From assembly GCF_000350225.1 (NCBI RefSeq), contig NW_005178485.1, forward strand, positions 336,886 to 400,885: 64,000 bases of DNA, in the 5' to 3' direction. A program made the translations under genes and the position numbers. The DNA is from Chondrus crispus. Lineage: Eukaryota > Rhodophyta > Florideophyceae > Gigartinales > Gigartinaceae. Of the stretch, positions 1 to 11,165 are shown in pieces (positions within the stretch are counted from its first letter, which is position 1; every line of letters starts with the position of its first letter). The notes beneath the pieces are model-generated. The model made no database searches. It was not told the origin of the DNA and worked only from the letters and a program-made list of their open reading frames with translations.

Positions 1-484
1 AGTTATATTTTACAGCAGACGGCCGGTGCGGAGTGCAGTAGTACCCCGCCGGTTACACGTGTAGGATGCGAACGGTAAGTAATTAGTAGCTAATGGCACA
101 AATTAGCCAATTTAGTACAGTAGCCGGTATACAGTAAGTAACAGCTACTGTAGCGGGACAAGTGTTCTGGCGTCCCACTTAGGGGTTAAGACCTGGGGCA
201 CCTGCCGAGTTCCAGTAACTAGAGGCAGACCAGCCTCCCTTCCCTTTACGGCCAATTTCTATCCCGTTCCGGTTTCCCTTTTAGTCTCAGGCTTCTAATC
301 CGTGGCCGGCCGTCCGGATCTAACACCACCGTCCGACTGCCCGTCACCGGCCACGTGAGCCTTCCCTGTTTTCTAGTCCATCCGTACGGTCTGCGTTCGC
401 GCGTGGGTTACCCGGCGGCGCGCGCTCCCTTACCTCTAACCCCTCTCGTTTCCGAGTGGTCGGGACGAAGGTAGTTAGACCACA
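1..484 (-). repeat. Solo LTR copy 3, cut by window edge
   Basis: This stretch aligns along its whole length with 9520-10095 and with the reverse complement of 6161-6788. It shares the blocks around GGTATACAGTAAGTAACAGC and TCCGAGTGGTCGGGACGAAG and the terminal ACCACA at 479-484. The other end lies outside the window. No reverse transcriptase, integrase or gag frame is nearby, so it is read as a solo LTR. The following bases AAAAT (485-489) would be its target duplication, but this cannot be checked here. Strand follows copy 1, where an AATAAA motif near the 3' end suggests the sense direction; that is weak evidence. Confidence 0.75.
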
Positions 485-753
485 AAAATATCTGTAAGTG
501 TAGAGCTTTCGGATGAGGTCGATGACACTGGAGTTGCCCAAAGCAATAGGGCACTACTAGAAGAATTCTTCACATGTGAGGAGGATGTGACAACTGATGA
601 AGTGGATATTAAGCAAAGGTCTGGTGGTGGCACTGGCGGGTTGCCTCATTTAATACAGCGCAATATGTTGGTGACTGATAGGTATAGTCACGTACAGCTA
701 ACAGAATCTCTATCTCATCACCTCTGGGACATGAAGGGAGGCACAAACAAACA
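485..753 (+). pseudogene. Unidentified open coding-like fragment
   Basis: Between the LTR end and the TTAA-flanked transposon the plus strand stays open for about 90 codons (485-756). The translation is acidic (ELSDEVDD, EEFFTCEEDVTTDEVD) and then Gly/His-rich. It has no start codon at its left end, because the LTR abuts it, and it ends in TAA exactly where the next element begins. It may be the tail of a gene cut on both sides by insertions. I do not recognise a family, and chance openness is possible at this length. Confidence 0.25.
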
Positions 754-1144
754 TTAACACGTAATTTTTTTAAAAAGGGGCACATCTCAGGAGACATCTC
801 TGTATCCAAAAAAATTGCGGGTTCGGTGCTCGTTGAATCTGTCAACGGTAGAAGCTCCTTTGAGATTCCACCAATGGACGGGCCGAGTTTTTTAGAGATT
901 GAAGGTTGGGAAGGTGACCCTCTGGCGCTTGGTTAACCTCCTTGTAGGGGGTGTAACAACCAAATCTCACCCAAAATGGACTAGAAAAATATAATCAAAA
1001 TTTAGTTCTCGCGACATTTTGCCAAGCAAGAGATGTTTCACTGAACCATCCTGTCTTTTCAGAGGCAGTTCTGCTTTATGAAAGTGGGCAATTGACACAT
1101 GGCGATTTCATCTCCCCCATCCCCTCCCCCGACTTGCCAAGCCA

Positions 1145-1640
1145 ACCTCAGCTGCCACAATTCTTCAAACCTTGACGCCTGCAGCCCCTACGTCCTGTTC
1201 ACGGTCTCGTTCCTCGCGCTCCTCACTGCCAGCCCACACCGACAGACCTCCCTGATATTGAACCTCAGCTGCCAAAATTCTTCAAACCCTGACACCTGCA
1301 CCCCCTACGTCCTGTTCACGGTCTCGTTCCTCCCGGTCCTCACTGCCAGTCCTCCCTGACACCTGCACCCCCTACGTCCTGTTCACGGTCTCGTTCCTCC
1401 CGCTCCTCACTGCCAGTCCTCCCTGACACCTGCACCCCCTACGTCCTGTTCACGGTCTCGTGCCTCCCGCTACTCACTGCCAGCCCACACCGACAGACCT
1501 CCCTGACATTGAACCTCAGCTGCTACAATTCTTCGAACCTTGACACCTGCACCCCCTACGTCCTTTTCACGGTCTCGTGCCTCCCGCTCCTCACTGCCAG
1601 CACACACCGACAGACCTCCCTGACATTGAACATCGCTGTC
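1145..1640. repeat. Tandem repeat, 117-bp and 67-bp units
   Basis: Units built on CTACGTCCTGTTCACGGTC repeat head to tail. The landmark CCTCAGCTGC starts near 1146, 1263 and 1514, and a decayed form is at 1631. Steps of 117 bp are seen, and the 251-bp step equals one long unit plus two short units of about 67 bp, which lack the CAGCTGC part. The array lies just upstream of the likely transposase start at 1653, inside the TTAA element, so it may be a subterminal or promoter repeat. A frame happens to stay open through part of it, but the repeat is probably not translated. Confidence 0.8.
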
Positions 1641-1652
1641 CAGATTTCTTTG

Positions 1653-4600
1653 ATGGTAATGGGCACTTGTGGCCATCGCCAGCGGGCATGCCAACTATGT
1701 GGGAATTGCCCCCACTGTCCTTCCTGTACCTGCCGAGGACCTCGAAGAGGTCGCGGCAGGCCGCCGAAGCAGCAAATTCAAAGTCAACGTCGTGCCTCTG
1801 CCGCCGCACGAACCGAAACTCGACAACAAGCACAAGCTTCATTTCGCCAAGCTCGAGAAAATATTTCTAAGTTGGACGTTAGAACAGTCGCATCTATTCT
1901 TACTACTCTGGGAATAAATCGCCGTGAGACCAAATTTTTGTTACCTGCAAGTCGCACGTTGACTTCAACGCTTACAGACATCACACTTCAAGAAAGAAGC
2001 AAACTCCACGTTGTGATGGGTAAATGTTTGGCGGCTCTTTCACGAGCCTTTCTTCCGAGTGACTCTGAGAACCATTTCCGGTCTTTTATGGAGGAAAATG
2101 TGCAAAACTCTAAACTTCAGGGCGCCATTTCTGATGGGATCAAAGCTGCTAATAATGGCTCTATTGAGAAAAAGACGCTTCAGGCAGTTTTATGTTCTTC
2201 TGTGAGCGGGGCGGAATTCCATCGCGTTCTACAAGCTGATGATTCTAAAACAAGAACGAAGGATTCTCGCGTGTCGGATCCAGAAGAGCCCCACGCTGTA
2301 GAAATTGAACTAGAAAAGCCTGAATTTGAGGGAAATGGCTTTTCTGGGAAGAACCAAAGTGATGATGTTCAGCCGCCAAGCGTCCTTGAGGCAGTGATGA
2401 AACCTAGCTACGATGTTACACATGTTAATGAGAAGGAGACGTACCACCAAAGTGTGTTGACGCCCGCCCTACAGCAAAGACAACCGGCAGCCATGAGTGA
2501 TGTGGCACTTGACACTTTACCTATGGGTACGCTCTTCACGTGTCCTGGTGGTATTGATAATCTATTTAGGTGTCGTGTGCAGGGCTGTGTATTGGACGGA
2601 GGAGGCGAGAGAGGGACTGCTACAGGTCATAATTTTTCTCATTGTAATGCCTGCGTCCATAGCTTGTGCTGCCAAAAAGTACTCAAACTGAGCGTTGAAG
2701 ATGCCGACGACCCTCTTTATTGCACCGAATGCTTTAAAGCCTTCACAACCTCGAACACACAAGGCAGTCAAAAAGAGGACCTTGAAAATCGTGAGGGCAA
2801 AGGAGCTTCTGATGCCGTAAATAGGAAACGAACCACTGCCCATTTAGAAAACCTCGACCAAACCGCAAAAAAGAAAGCCAGAAGTGGCGCAGTGGCAAGA
2901 TTATTTCAGAGAGCCAGGAAAGATTGCGATCATTTACTGTGTGCTGGAGCACTACCCGTGGTCGTTCATACCAAAGCAAAACGCCACGGGGACGTTATAA
3001 GTCAGGCTTTGAGGTTTCTGCTTCGTCCAGAAAACGTGCAGTTGCTTTCCTGGGGTATGAAACGGTTGAGGTTGGACAACGAATGGGTGGAGTTTCCGGC
3101 TGTAATGAGGCGCAAAACGAACGAAAGGATCTAGGCTGACTACACTTCCTGGTTTTATGATACCAGACAGAATAATACCGGGGAAAGGCCATTGAGTCGT
3201 TCCGTTTTTTTGCAAATGTCTGACTTTGACTCGCACGCAGCAGAAGAGAAAATCTGCTGTAGACTACGTCCTCGGCGCACTCGTTTACGACAGCCTTCGC
3301 ACACTCCGAGAGATAATCTGTGCTGAAGGGAGTGAAGCAGAGAGAGAAAAGCTCAAAGCTCAAGCAGATGCCATCGAAGAGTTCCTGAAATTCACGTACC
3401 TAAACCACATTGACTTAGACTCTGATCCGTTTCATGACAGCTCTTTTGCTATAGAGCCGCAGGAGAATAGCAGAGATTTAATTGGACCTCTTGAGAGCTC
3501 GCGACAGAGTGAATGTGCAGCCTGCATGGCTCCTTTTCAGGTGATTTCGAATGTCAAGCAGGCACTGCATGCGCCGAAAGCGGACATAATAGAGGCCCTC
3601 GACGAGGTAAAGAACAAAGTGATGCTGTACTTAGGTCACCAGCAGAGATGCAAAAACCAGGAACAGCGAATCGCTGAACTTTTTGAGGGTCTTTCTCGGG
3701 ACCGGTCGAAGTGCAAAGCTGTAATACTCGTCGATTACAAAATGAAGTTCGAACCTATACGTTACAGGGAGAAGACGACGGAATTCTTTGGAAAAAAGGG
3801 CATATCTTGGCACGGGGCAGTTCTATTTTACTGTGACTCGGTCGAGCAGCAAGCCTCTACAGACTCATACGAAGTACATACTGTGTTTCTAGATCACGTC
3901 ATCAGTAACGACATGAAGCAAGACAGAGTGGCAATATGCAGTCTCTTGGACGCCATTCTATCCCGATTAGTCATTGAAATTCCCACGATCAAGTCCTTCA
4001 CGCTCCTATCGGACAATGCTATGTGTTATCAGAACGACTTAGTACCTGTGATGGGTCCTTTTATCTCGAGAAAACATGGCATAGTTATGAGTGGTTTTGT
4101 GCATTCCGAGACACAAAGAGGGAAAAGCCTTGTGGATGCACACTTTGCATTATCAATGATGCACATAAACAGGTTCTGTAATGCAACGCGACAAGACGTA
4201 ACCACGCCAGCCGATATAGTTCGTGCCTTAAACAGCTTCGGTGGAGTTGCAAACTGCACTGCAGAGTTAGTATGCATTCATCGAAAATATTCGAATATGA
4301 AAGAATGGATTGATGCACAAAGTAATGGGAAGCTGGCGAAATTAGGACGTGTGAACGAGGTTATATATTCCAACTTTAGTGGAAACGAAGTGAATGCGGG
4401 ATGCTATAAACTTTCCAATCGTCAGTCAATTCCATACGTGTTCGGTCAAAAATACTCGAGGAAGCAGACAGTAGTTGGCCCTGGGGAAGCGAACTGTACG
4501 GAAGAGAAAGGACAAGAGGATATTGACACAGAGGATGACAATCTTGCCCCTGATACTGAAGACGTAGTTTTGCCGGAGTCCGTGTCATACAAAAGTAACA

Positions 4601-5526
4601 TGACAGGAGTTACTGTATACACTACAGCACATATCAGATTACTTTTTCGCAAGAGGAGAAGAAGAGGAAACGTAAGTTACATAGAAGAAGCTGAGAATGA
4701 GCTCCGCAATGAGCCGCAAAGCGACACCAGTGATGCGGAGGAGGCACAATTAGATGAAATTATGCCACAGTGCACGAAGTGCGGCAAATTCTATCGAGGG
4801 ACCAAAGCACTCGATGCACATTACTTGATATGTACTGGAGCTGTGGGGTCCCAATCTGTTCTTTTTCGAGCGATAAGGATGGCACTCAGTATGCTCAACA
4901 CGTCTGACATTGGGACATATGTCTCCAAAGACATCCACCCTGCCCTCGTTGGTCTGCAGATTGAGGAAAGCACTAGAACAGCCTGTCGCATATCATCTCG
5001 ATGGGCTGGAAGGCCGTTGCACGGAAGCACGCTTGGAGCCAATACTGTGTCATTGTATCGAACGGAACTCACAGGATGGTTTGATGACGGGAACCAAGAG
5101 GGAGGACGCAAAATGAGGGCGAGCCGGATGATCCAAAAACTAAAAACTATGTATCCAGGACGATATAACATACCCGCAGAGCAGAAAGTCATTGCGTTTA
5201 TCAGTAGTTTGGTAAGGAAAGAAAAGAAAGTCAAGTCTCACAACGCGTTCAGAAATGAGAGACAAGCTGCCGTCGTCCCAGTGCAAACTCATCTTGTAGA
5301 GGCGAGAGGGGAAGCGATGGTGCGGCCGAGGATGTCGCAAAAATATGCCAAAGCACTACTGGATCTGGTGGTGGCCGATGAGCAGTTAATGCCTCGGTTT
5401 GGGAGACAAAGGCTTATTGAGAGCTTGAAAATAAGCAATGATGCCCTTCCGGAGGATTTTCCGACCGACAAGGCAATTAGAAACAAAGTGGCGTCGCTGC
5501 AGCACCAAGGAAAGCATAATGCATAG
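1653..5526 (+). pseudogene. DDE-like transposase, broken by stop and frameshift
   Basis: Part 1 runs from ATG 1653 to TAG 3132-3134 (493 codons). It has a Cys-rich N-terminus (QLCGNCPHCPSCTC) followed by an RGRGRPP AT-hook-like motif, and a second Cys/His cluster from about residue 300 (CRVQGCVLDG, CNACVHSLCC, LYCTECF). Part 2 is open from 3196 to 5526 in another frame and lacks its own ATG. It carries acidic residues placed as in a DDE core (LVDYKMKF, LLSDNAMCYQND, SETQRGKSLVDAHFA) and a C2H2 finger (CTKCGKFYRG). Reading through the TAG, which probably replaces a Trp codon, keeps coding-like sequence as far as about 3230, where a frameshift leads into part 2. I recall similar proteins in cnidarians and oomycetes. 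The original product would be about 1,290 residues. Confidence 0.6.
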
Positions 5527-6160
5527 TCTGTGGTAAATGGTGTGGATTTGAAAGGTATAAGATAGCTTTTCAGGTCAGGAACTGTCTGCCGGGGAGACAC
5601 ATGCTTTGTGGTGGTGTTGAGTATGAGGGTGAGCATAAATGCAATAAAATGTATATTTTTATCTAGTCCATTCGCGCCAAACGAGCAGAAAACGGGACCT
5701 CACCAGCCCTTCACGTGCACGCTAAATCCACGAGAAAATGCAATTGCCATTATCACCTGATTCAGAGCTTTATTGGGATACCACAAACGTGCTGAAAGCT
5801 TGGTTCCGCAGTTTTCCCACAGGTTCAGATTGTCTCAGATCGGCCGTTTTTTGTGCCCCTTTTTAAAAAAATGACGTGTTAAAAGTGAAAACACAGATAA
5901 ATTGGCAAAGGATCGTGGTCCGATAAAATGTGGGGCTTTGCGCGCAGCGTCATTCAGGCCGACGGAGGTTGCTATTCCGGTCCTAAATTTCCCGACGTTT
6001 CCCCTGTTGTCATCGCTCACGCCCCTCCTCTCGAATCACAGCCAGCGGCGCCGTAGCGGCAGTGTGCAAGTCGGCCATAGTGTGCCCTTCCGCTACTACT
6101 GGCACCAATGTCGTCGTACCAGCCCACCACATACTCCAGCACACCCTACCCCGGCAAGAG

Positions 6161-6788
6161 TGTGGTATAACTACCTTCGTCCCGACCACTCGGAACGAGG
6201 GGGGGTTAGTGGTAAGGGAGCGCGCGACGCTGGGTTACCCACGCGCGGATAAAAACAGTACGGTTTCCCTTTTGCTTCGGCTTCCCTTTTTGCGAGTCCA
6301 TCCGTACGTACAGATGGACTCGAAAAAAGGGAAGGCTCACATGGCCGGTGACGTGCAGCCGGTCGGTGGGGTTATAACCGGACGGCTGGTCACGGGTTAG
6401 AAGCCCGAGCTAAAGGAAAACCGGAACGGTGTTAGCACTTAGCCGTAAAGGGAAGGGAGGCGAGTCTGCCTCTTCTTTACTGGGACGGGGCAGGTACCCC
6501 CGGTCTTAACCCCTAAGTGGGACGCCAGGACACCTGTCCCGCTACAGTAGCTGTTACTTACTGTATACCAGCTAATGTACACAATTAATAAATTTGTGCC
6601 ATTAACCACTAATTACTACTTATAACCGTACGGATTACACACGTGTATCCGGTGGAGTATTACTGTTCTCCGCACCGGCCACCAGCTGTAAATAAAACTC
6701 CTTACGGTTGTGCTGGCGCTTACACCCGAGATCACTGTACGCCGGGGCGGCAGCGGTGGCTCAGTCGCCTCCGCGCAATTGTACTACA
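6161..6788 (+). repeat. Solo LTR copy 1 with 5-bp target duplication
   Basis: This 628-bp unit begins TGTGGTATAACTACC and ends GCAATTGTACTACA. It has the canonical TG..CA termini of retroviral-type LTRs. It is flanked by AAGAG on both sides (6156-6160 and 6789-6793), a 5-bp target duplication. It is the inverted counterpart of 9520-10095. An AATAAA at about 6690, roughly 100 bp before the end, is a possible poly(A) signal and sets the suggested strand. No internal retrotransposon genes are attached, so recombination between two LTRs has probably removed the body. Confidence 0.85.
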
Positions 6789-6990
6789 AAGAGCTCTCAC
6801 GAAGCTCAGTCGAGTCACATAGTCCCTCCACACAACCACCTTTCGCAGTACCCGTACTACACGCAGCCATACTAGCACTTCCCGTGGGGAGCAGACCTTA
6901 GAGAAGGTAGAACATGACTGATCAAGCGAGTGTGCGCGAGGCAGGACAGTGTAGACAGAGCAACTCACGAATAAAATTTTCTCGCGCTCA

Positions 6991-7896
6991 TCACTCGCTT
7001 TCACCCAGAGACTGAGAGGGATGGCCACTGGAGCTCTTCTTCTCGTCGTGTTGCCCGCTTTTGTCGAGAGAAGAAGCGACGAGCAAAAGCTTTAGGAGCT
7101 CATGAGCCTTTTCGTTCTCATTCATTGGCAAAGATTTGATGATCTTGTACTTCATAGACACTGAAGATGCTTTCAGCTTTGCCACCGTACTGGTCTCAAT
7201 CGCAAGGCTCACACGGTCAATAGACTTCGCTATTTTGTACGTTCCAGCCTCAGCAGCGTCATCTGCTCTCTGTCGCTTTATACCTTTTGGCCGCGCCCGA
7301 GACGGAGCATTAATATCAATGATACCTCCAACGCTGGGTTCGCGATTGCAAACATCCCGATTGACATTAAGCCTTGTGCCTGTGATTTGCAGTGTGTTGC
7401 GGGATGTCTTGTCGCTAGAAGCGATAGTGACTCGATAATCTGCCGCAGAAGAGGCAGATCCCCCTCTGATATCAATAGAAAATTTGGGATGCGTCGAAAG
7501 AACAGCATCCGCCTCGAGAAACTTGACTGGGGCAGCAAGCTTTTGACGGCCTTCTTTGTCACGCGTGGCGGAGCGAGTTCGGTAAAGCTTCAATATGTTT
7601 ATTTTCGTGTCTTCTTCAGTCTCGCAGGAAGGTATGTTCGCTCGGTAAAGCTTCTCCGAGACCAAATACTTTTAGGTTACCTTTTGAATCGTGGTCCATC
7701 TGCACTTGAGGCTTGAGGCTGAACGTGCAGTTATTTTGTCGGGGTGGTTGTGGTATGCCTCCGCGATTATGCCCGAGAACGTGTCAGAGTTTTGCTCTAC
7801 AGTCTTTTGTGAAACAGATATCCAGCATTTGGATATGAAAAGGTCGTCAGCTGCCGTAAAGTTGCTCCCCTTTCCTTTGCTTGAGTCGAGAGACAT
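6991..7896 (-). pseudogene. Trihelix/Myb-like transposon protein, one nonsense codon
   Basis: From ATG 7896 the frame encodes a Myb/trihelix-like start (FTAADDLFISKCWISVS, then SASSLKCRWTTIQK) typical of the DNA-binding partner protein of Harbinger-type and plant NAM-associated transposon proteins. A TAA at 7672-7674 interrupts it. The same frame then continues to 6991 with a basic motif (RPKGIKRQRADDAAE) and a C-terminal helix (MKYKIIKSLPMNENEKAHEL). Total length without the stop would be about 300 residues, normal for this class. It lies divergent from the pogo-like transposase at 8729, but whether both belonged to one element is not shown. One stop in an otherwise intact frame suggests recent decay or a sequencing error. 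Confidence 0.55.
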
Positions 7897-8071
7897 TGGA
7901 AGGGAGTCACTGAGGGAGTGGTGGAATAGATGGGAGAGAAGCGGAAAATCGAGTGAGCGTCTTCCTATTATTGTCGTCCGGTAAAGATATCTCTCGAAAT
8001 GGCGCTTGAAATGGCGGGAACCGGACTATTGTGAATTTTTCTGCCAAGTGTCACGGTTTTACTTGCATCTC

Positions 8072-8266
8072 TATATGAGTAAATGAAATGAGTAAATCTG
8101 TCGCCAAATCACTGGAAGTTTCGATACAGATTTACTCAAGATGCTAAATTTTTGGAGATAACCACCCCCAATAGGGTTAACCATATCTTTTTTGGAGATA
8201 GGTTTCCAACATGGCAATTGCCATGTTGAAAAGCTATCTCCAAAAAATTAAAAATTTACTCTTATA
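8072..8266. repeat. Small MITE-like inverted repeat element
   Basis: TATATGAGTAAATGA at 8072 and the reverse complement of AAATTTACTCTTATA at 8252-8266 form imperfect terminal inverted repeats around a 195-bp AT-rich unit with no coding content. Its core contains an almost perfect palindrome: arms 8188-8217 and 8218-8247 are 30 bp each with two mismatches and no loop, centred on TGGCAATTGCCA. A further 12-bp inverted pair of GAGTAAATCTGT lies nearby. It sits in the 832-bp gap between two divergent transposon genes; the remainder of that gap, apart from 8290-8405, shows nothing recognisable. Confidence 0.45.
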
Positions 8267-8289
8267 CTCCGACAATAGGGGTGCTCTAA

Positions 8290-8405
8290 GCCGCCGCCGC
8301 TTCGCCAAATCGCCAAAGCCATGATTTTGGCCCCAGCTGTGTAATACTCGCGACCTAAAGCCCACCATCACACGTAACACAGTAACGGCCACTTTCACTA
8401 CAAGT
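8290..8405. repeat. Dispersed repeat block shared with 23199-23312
   Basis: The block beginning AAGCCGCCGCCGCTTCGCC and running to about CACTTTCACTACA recurs at 23199-23312 with about 90 percent visible identity. At the second site it is followed directly by sequence that here lies 2.8 kb downstream (11166 onward). That suggests the 23-kb copy is an internally deleted derivative of a larger element that starts near 8290 and includes the pogo-like transposase. Confidence 0.6.
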
Positions 8406-8728
8406 GGGCACCCCCCTGTTCTGAACAGTCCCCCCACAGCTGTGCAACCCAAATATTAACAAAATTTATCCAAAAAAGGCAACTTTGCTCTCTTTCAGTT
8501 GCACAATGTCAATTCTATCGGCAGCTTTCTTACAGCATCTCGGCCGCAGCAAATGAAAAATAAATATAATTCTTAGAAACGTGTTTAGCGCCTTTTCTTT
8601 GTGCGGAACAGAAGAGGTTCTGTTTTGAATGTGACAGATACCCGCCAAAAATCGTTGAAGAGGAGAGATAATAGAGCAAAAACGAGACATTGGACGACCC
8701 GCATTCAGACTTCCTCACAAGTTCCACG

Positions 8729-11046
8729 ATGATAAAAAAGAAGTCTGATCTCGCCAAACAAAGCGAGCGATTTGCAAAAGCTCAGGAAGCCCTGTCCGCA
8801 TGCGCGAAGATGCGAGATGCTGCCAAAATTGCTCGACTTCCCCTATCAACCTTTCATTACCGACTGAAGAAGCAATCAAGGCTCCCCATGAGGTGGACAT
8901 ATCTGTCACAGACAGAAGAAAACGTAATCGTCCAACTCATCACACGATTCTCTGATCGTGGCTACAGTATGAGTCGTGAAGATGTATCTCTCGCCGTTCA
9001 AGACATGGTGCAGGCCTTCCCTCAATCTCGAAAAAGCAAGCTCCCGTTTGTCAACGGAAAACCGGGGAGAAAGTTTCTACGCCTTTTCGCTCTACGGCAC
9101 AGCAGCGAAATAAAGTTTGGTCGGGCTTCTAAGCAAGAACAGGCCCGCTGGCGCGCTACAAATGCGCAAAATCTTACTCATCACTTCGCCGAGATAGAGC
9201 GCCTTATCCGAGTGCATAATCTAGACCCCTCTCGAATCGCAAACTTGGATGAGACTGGCAGTACAGCGAGTAATGACTGCAGGCAATCCGTCCGGAACAA
9301 GACGTTTAACACACGGGGCCGGCCGGCTGAGAGACAATCGCCTGAATTTAAAAGCATAAAACTTATTACCATGATGCCCGTCCTGTTTGCAAACGGTGAC
9401 GTAGGGCGGTCGTTGTTTGTCGTACAGGGCACTCGGGTTACGTACTGGACAACCCTGCATGATGGAATGGAAACAATGGAAACTCTCGCGGATTTCCTAC
9501 CCCGAGGTAGTGTGATAACTGTAGTACAATTGCGCGGAGGCGACTGAGCCACCGCTGCCGCCCCGGCGTACAGTGATCTCGGGTGTAAGCGCCAGCACAA
9601 CTGTAAGGAGTTGTATTTACAGCTGGTGGCCGGTGCGGAGAACAGTAATACTCCACCGGATACACGTGTGTAATCCGTACGGTTATAAGTAGTAATTAGT
9701 AGTTAATGGCACAAATTTATTAATTGTGTACATTAGCTGGTATACAGTAAGTAACAGCTACTGTAGCGGGACAGGTGTCCTGGCGTCCCACTTAGGGTTT
9801 AAGACCGGGGGCACCCGCCCCGTCCCAGTAAAGAAGAGGCAGACTCGCCTCCCTTCCCTTTACGGCTAAGTACTAACACCGTTCCGGTTTTCCTTTAGCT
9901 CGGGCTTCTAACCCGTGACCAGCCGTCCGGTTATAACACCACCGACCGGCTGCGCCTCACCGGCCATGTGAGCGTTCCCTCTTTTCGAGTCCATCCGTAC
10001 GGTTTTTATCCGGGTGTAGGTAACCCAGCGTCGCGCTCTCCCTCACCTCTAACCCCCTCGTTCCGAGTGGTCGGGACGAAGGTAGTCATACCACAATAAC
10101 TACTCGCCGAGACGTTGCGAGCGTTGACTCGCACAATTATTTACAATGGGGAAGGTTGTTTGCGGAGGATTGTCGCGATTTGACAATAGGTGGTAGAAAA
10201 GTGCTGCTTATTCTAGATGGGTATCGTGGACACATGACGTACTCGGTCTTACGTCTATTTGATGCGTCAGGAATTATAGTGTATGCATTACCCCACACAA
10301 GTGGGTCCACCCAACCACTCGATGTAAGCGTTTTCGGTCCTTTCAAAGAGCATCTACGTGTTTCAATTGAAGAGCTATCCTCCCCGGCAGCAGGCGACAC
10401 ATACGATGTCTTCGACTATTTGAAAATTATGAGGGAGGCGTTCCACCGTGCGTTCACCCGGAGCAATATTATGTCAGGGTTTAAGAACTCAGGCATTCGG
10501 CCTCTGGACAGCAACGTTTTGCTCGGAGTTCCACGTCCGGAATCGTCATACCACAACTGTTGGCTTCTCTCTGTCAGAGAAATAGAATCTCTGATGGAAC
10601 AACGAAGAATGGAAAGAAGGAACGGTTTGTGAATTAAGCCTACAGTTGCAGCGTCGGGGGTTTTGGACACATCTTCTGGTCTAATGCTGACTGGCACAAA
10701 GGCTTTATCCCTTGCCAAAAAGAATTTTCTACTAGATAAGGCCCGACACGCGTTGAAAATGAAAGGGGAAGCCGAAAGCGCTTTAAAGGAAGCCAATCAG
10801 GTCGCCCGAGTCCGTGCGGAACGACTAAGACACGAGCAGAAGGCCTTGGCAGTTCGCATGAGTCTTTACAAAGCCCCAAATGTGATGCCCCGGGAGATGC
10901 ATCTTCAGTGGCGAGAGGCGCGCCTCTCGCCGCCAAAGATGCAATATAGCGTCACTTTGAAGGGCATTTCAGGCGTTGGAACCAGGCAAACAAAAGGGAG
11001 CGGTGTTGGAATTCCACTTGGTCTTCAAACCCATCATTTGAAATGA
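8729..11046 (+). pseudogene. pogo-like transposase (HTH + DDE_1), split by LTR
   Basis: The frame starts at ATG 8729. The first part has a helix-turn-helix of psq type (AAKIARLPLSTFHYRLKK), a second DNA-binding region, and the first catalytic Asp (IANLDETGS). At 9515-9519 the frame is cut by a 576-bp solo LTR and resumes at 10096 with VLLILDGYRGHM (second catalytic region) and LPHTSGSTQPLDVSVFGP, a hallmark of CENP-B/pogo/Tigger DDE_1 enzymes. Counting one ATAAC copy, the frame is preserved across the insertion. A TGA at 10630-10632 breaks the C-terminal part, which stays in frame to 11044-11046. Domain order and length (about 575 codons) fit the family. The gene is dead because of both the LTR and the stop. 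Confidence 0.85.
9520..10095 (-). repeat. Solo LTR copy 2 inserted in transposase gene
   Basis: This 576-bp unit starts TGTAGTACAATTGCG and ends CATACCACA, so it is TG..CA in both readings. It is flanked by ATAAC at 9515-9519 and 10096-10100. It matches 6161-6788 in reverse complement over its full length and 1-484 in direct orientation. It disrupts the pogo-like transposase, which dates the LTR insertion after that element. The AATAAA seen in copy 1 is AATACA here. Confidence 0.9.
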
Positions 11047-11165
11047 CCGACATGGGTCCCGTCAGGTTGCCAACGCATCAGCAACCACTGAAAACAGGTT
11101 ATTTTAAGATTGCTTTGCGCGGTGTGACTTGTGTTTGTTCAATTTTGGGGGGCCTCTACTTGTAC

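Larger units (their letters stand above)
754..5882 (+). mobile_element. TTAA-flanked DNA transposon, about 5.1 kb
   Basis: The ends at 754-783 and 5853-5882 are inverted copies, 30 bp with one mismatch. Each reads TTAACACGT, then a T run, then AAAAAGGGGCAC going inward. TTAA at both outer edges fits a TTAA target-site duplication, as used by piggyBac and Kolobok superfamilies. The interior holds one broken transposase gene (1653-5526) preceded by a tandem repeat (1145-1640). The transposase does not look like piggyBac. I cannot name the superfamily with certainty. The element appears inactive, since its gene carries a nonsense codon and a frameshift. Confidence 0.75.

Noticed and set aside
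6062..6400. Open frames crossing into the LTR on the plus strand
   Set aside because: They run across the LTR boundary at 6161 and show no protein features.
1..10100. Complete LTR retrotransposon bounded by two LTR copies
   Set aside because: Copies 1 and 2 are inverted relative to each other and each has its own different target duplication, so they are separate solo insertions.
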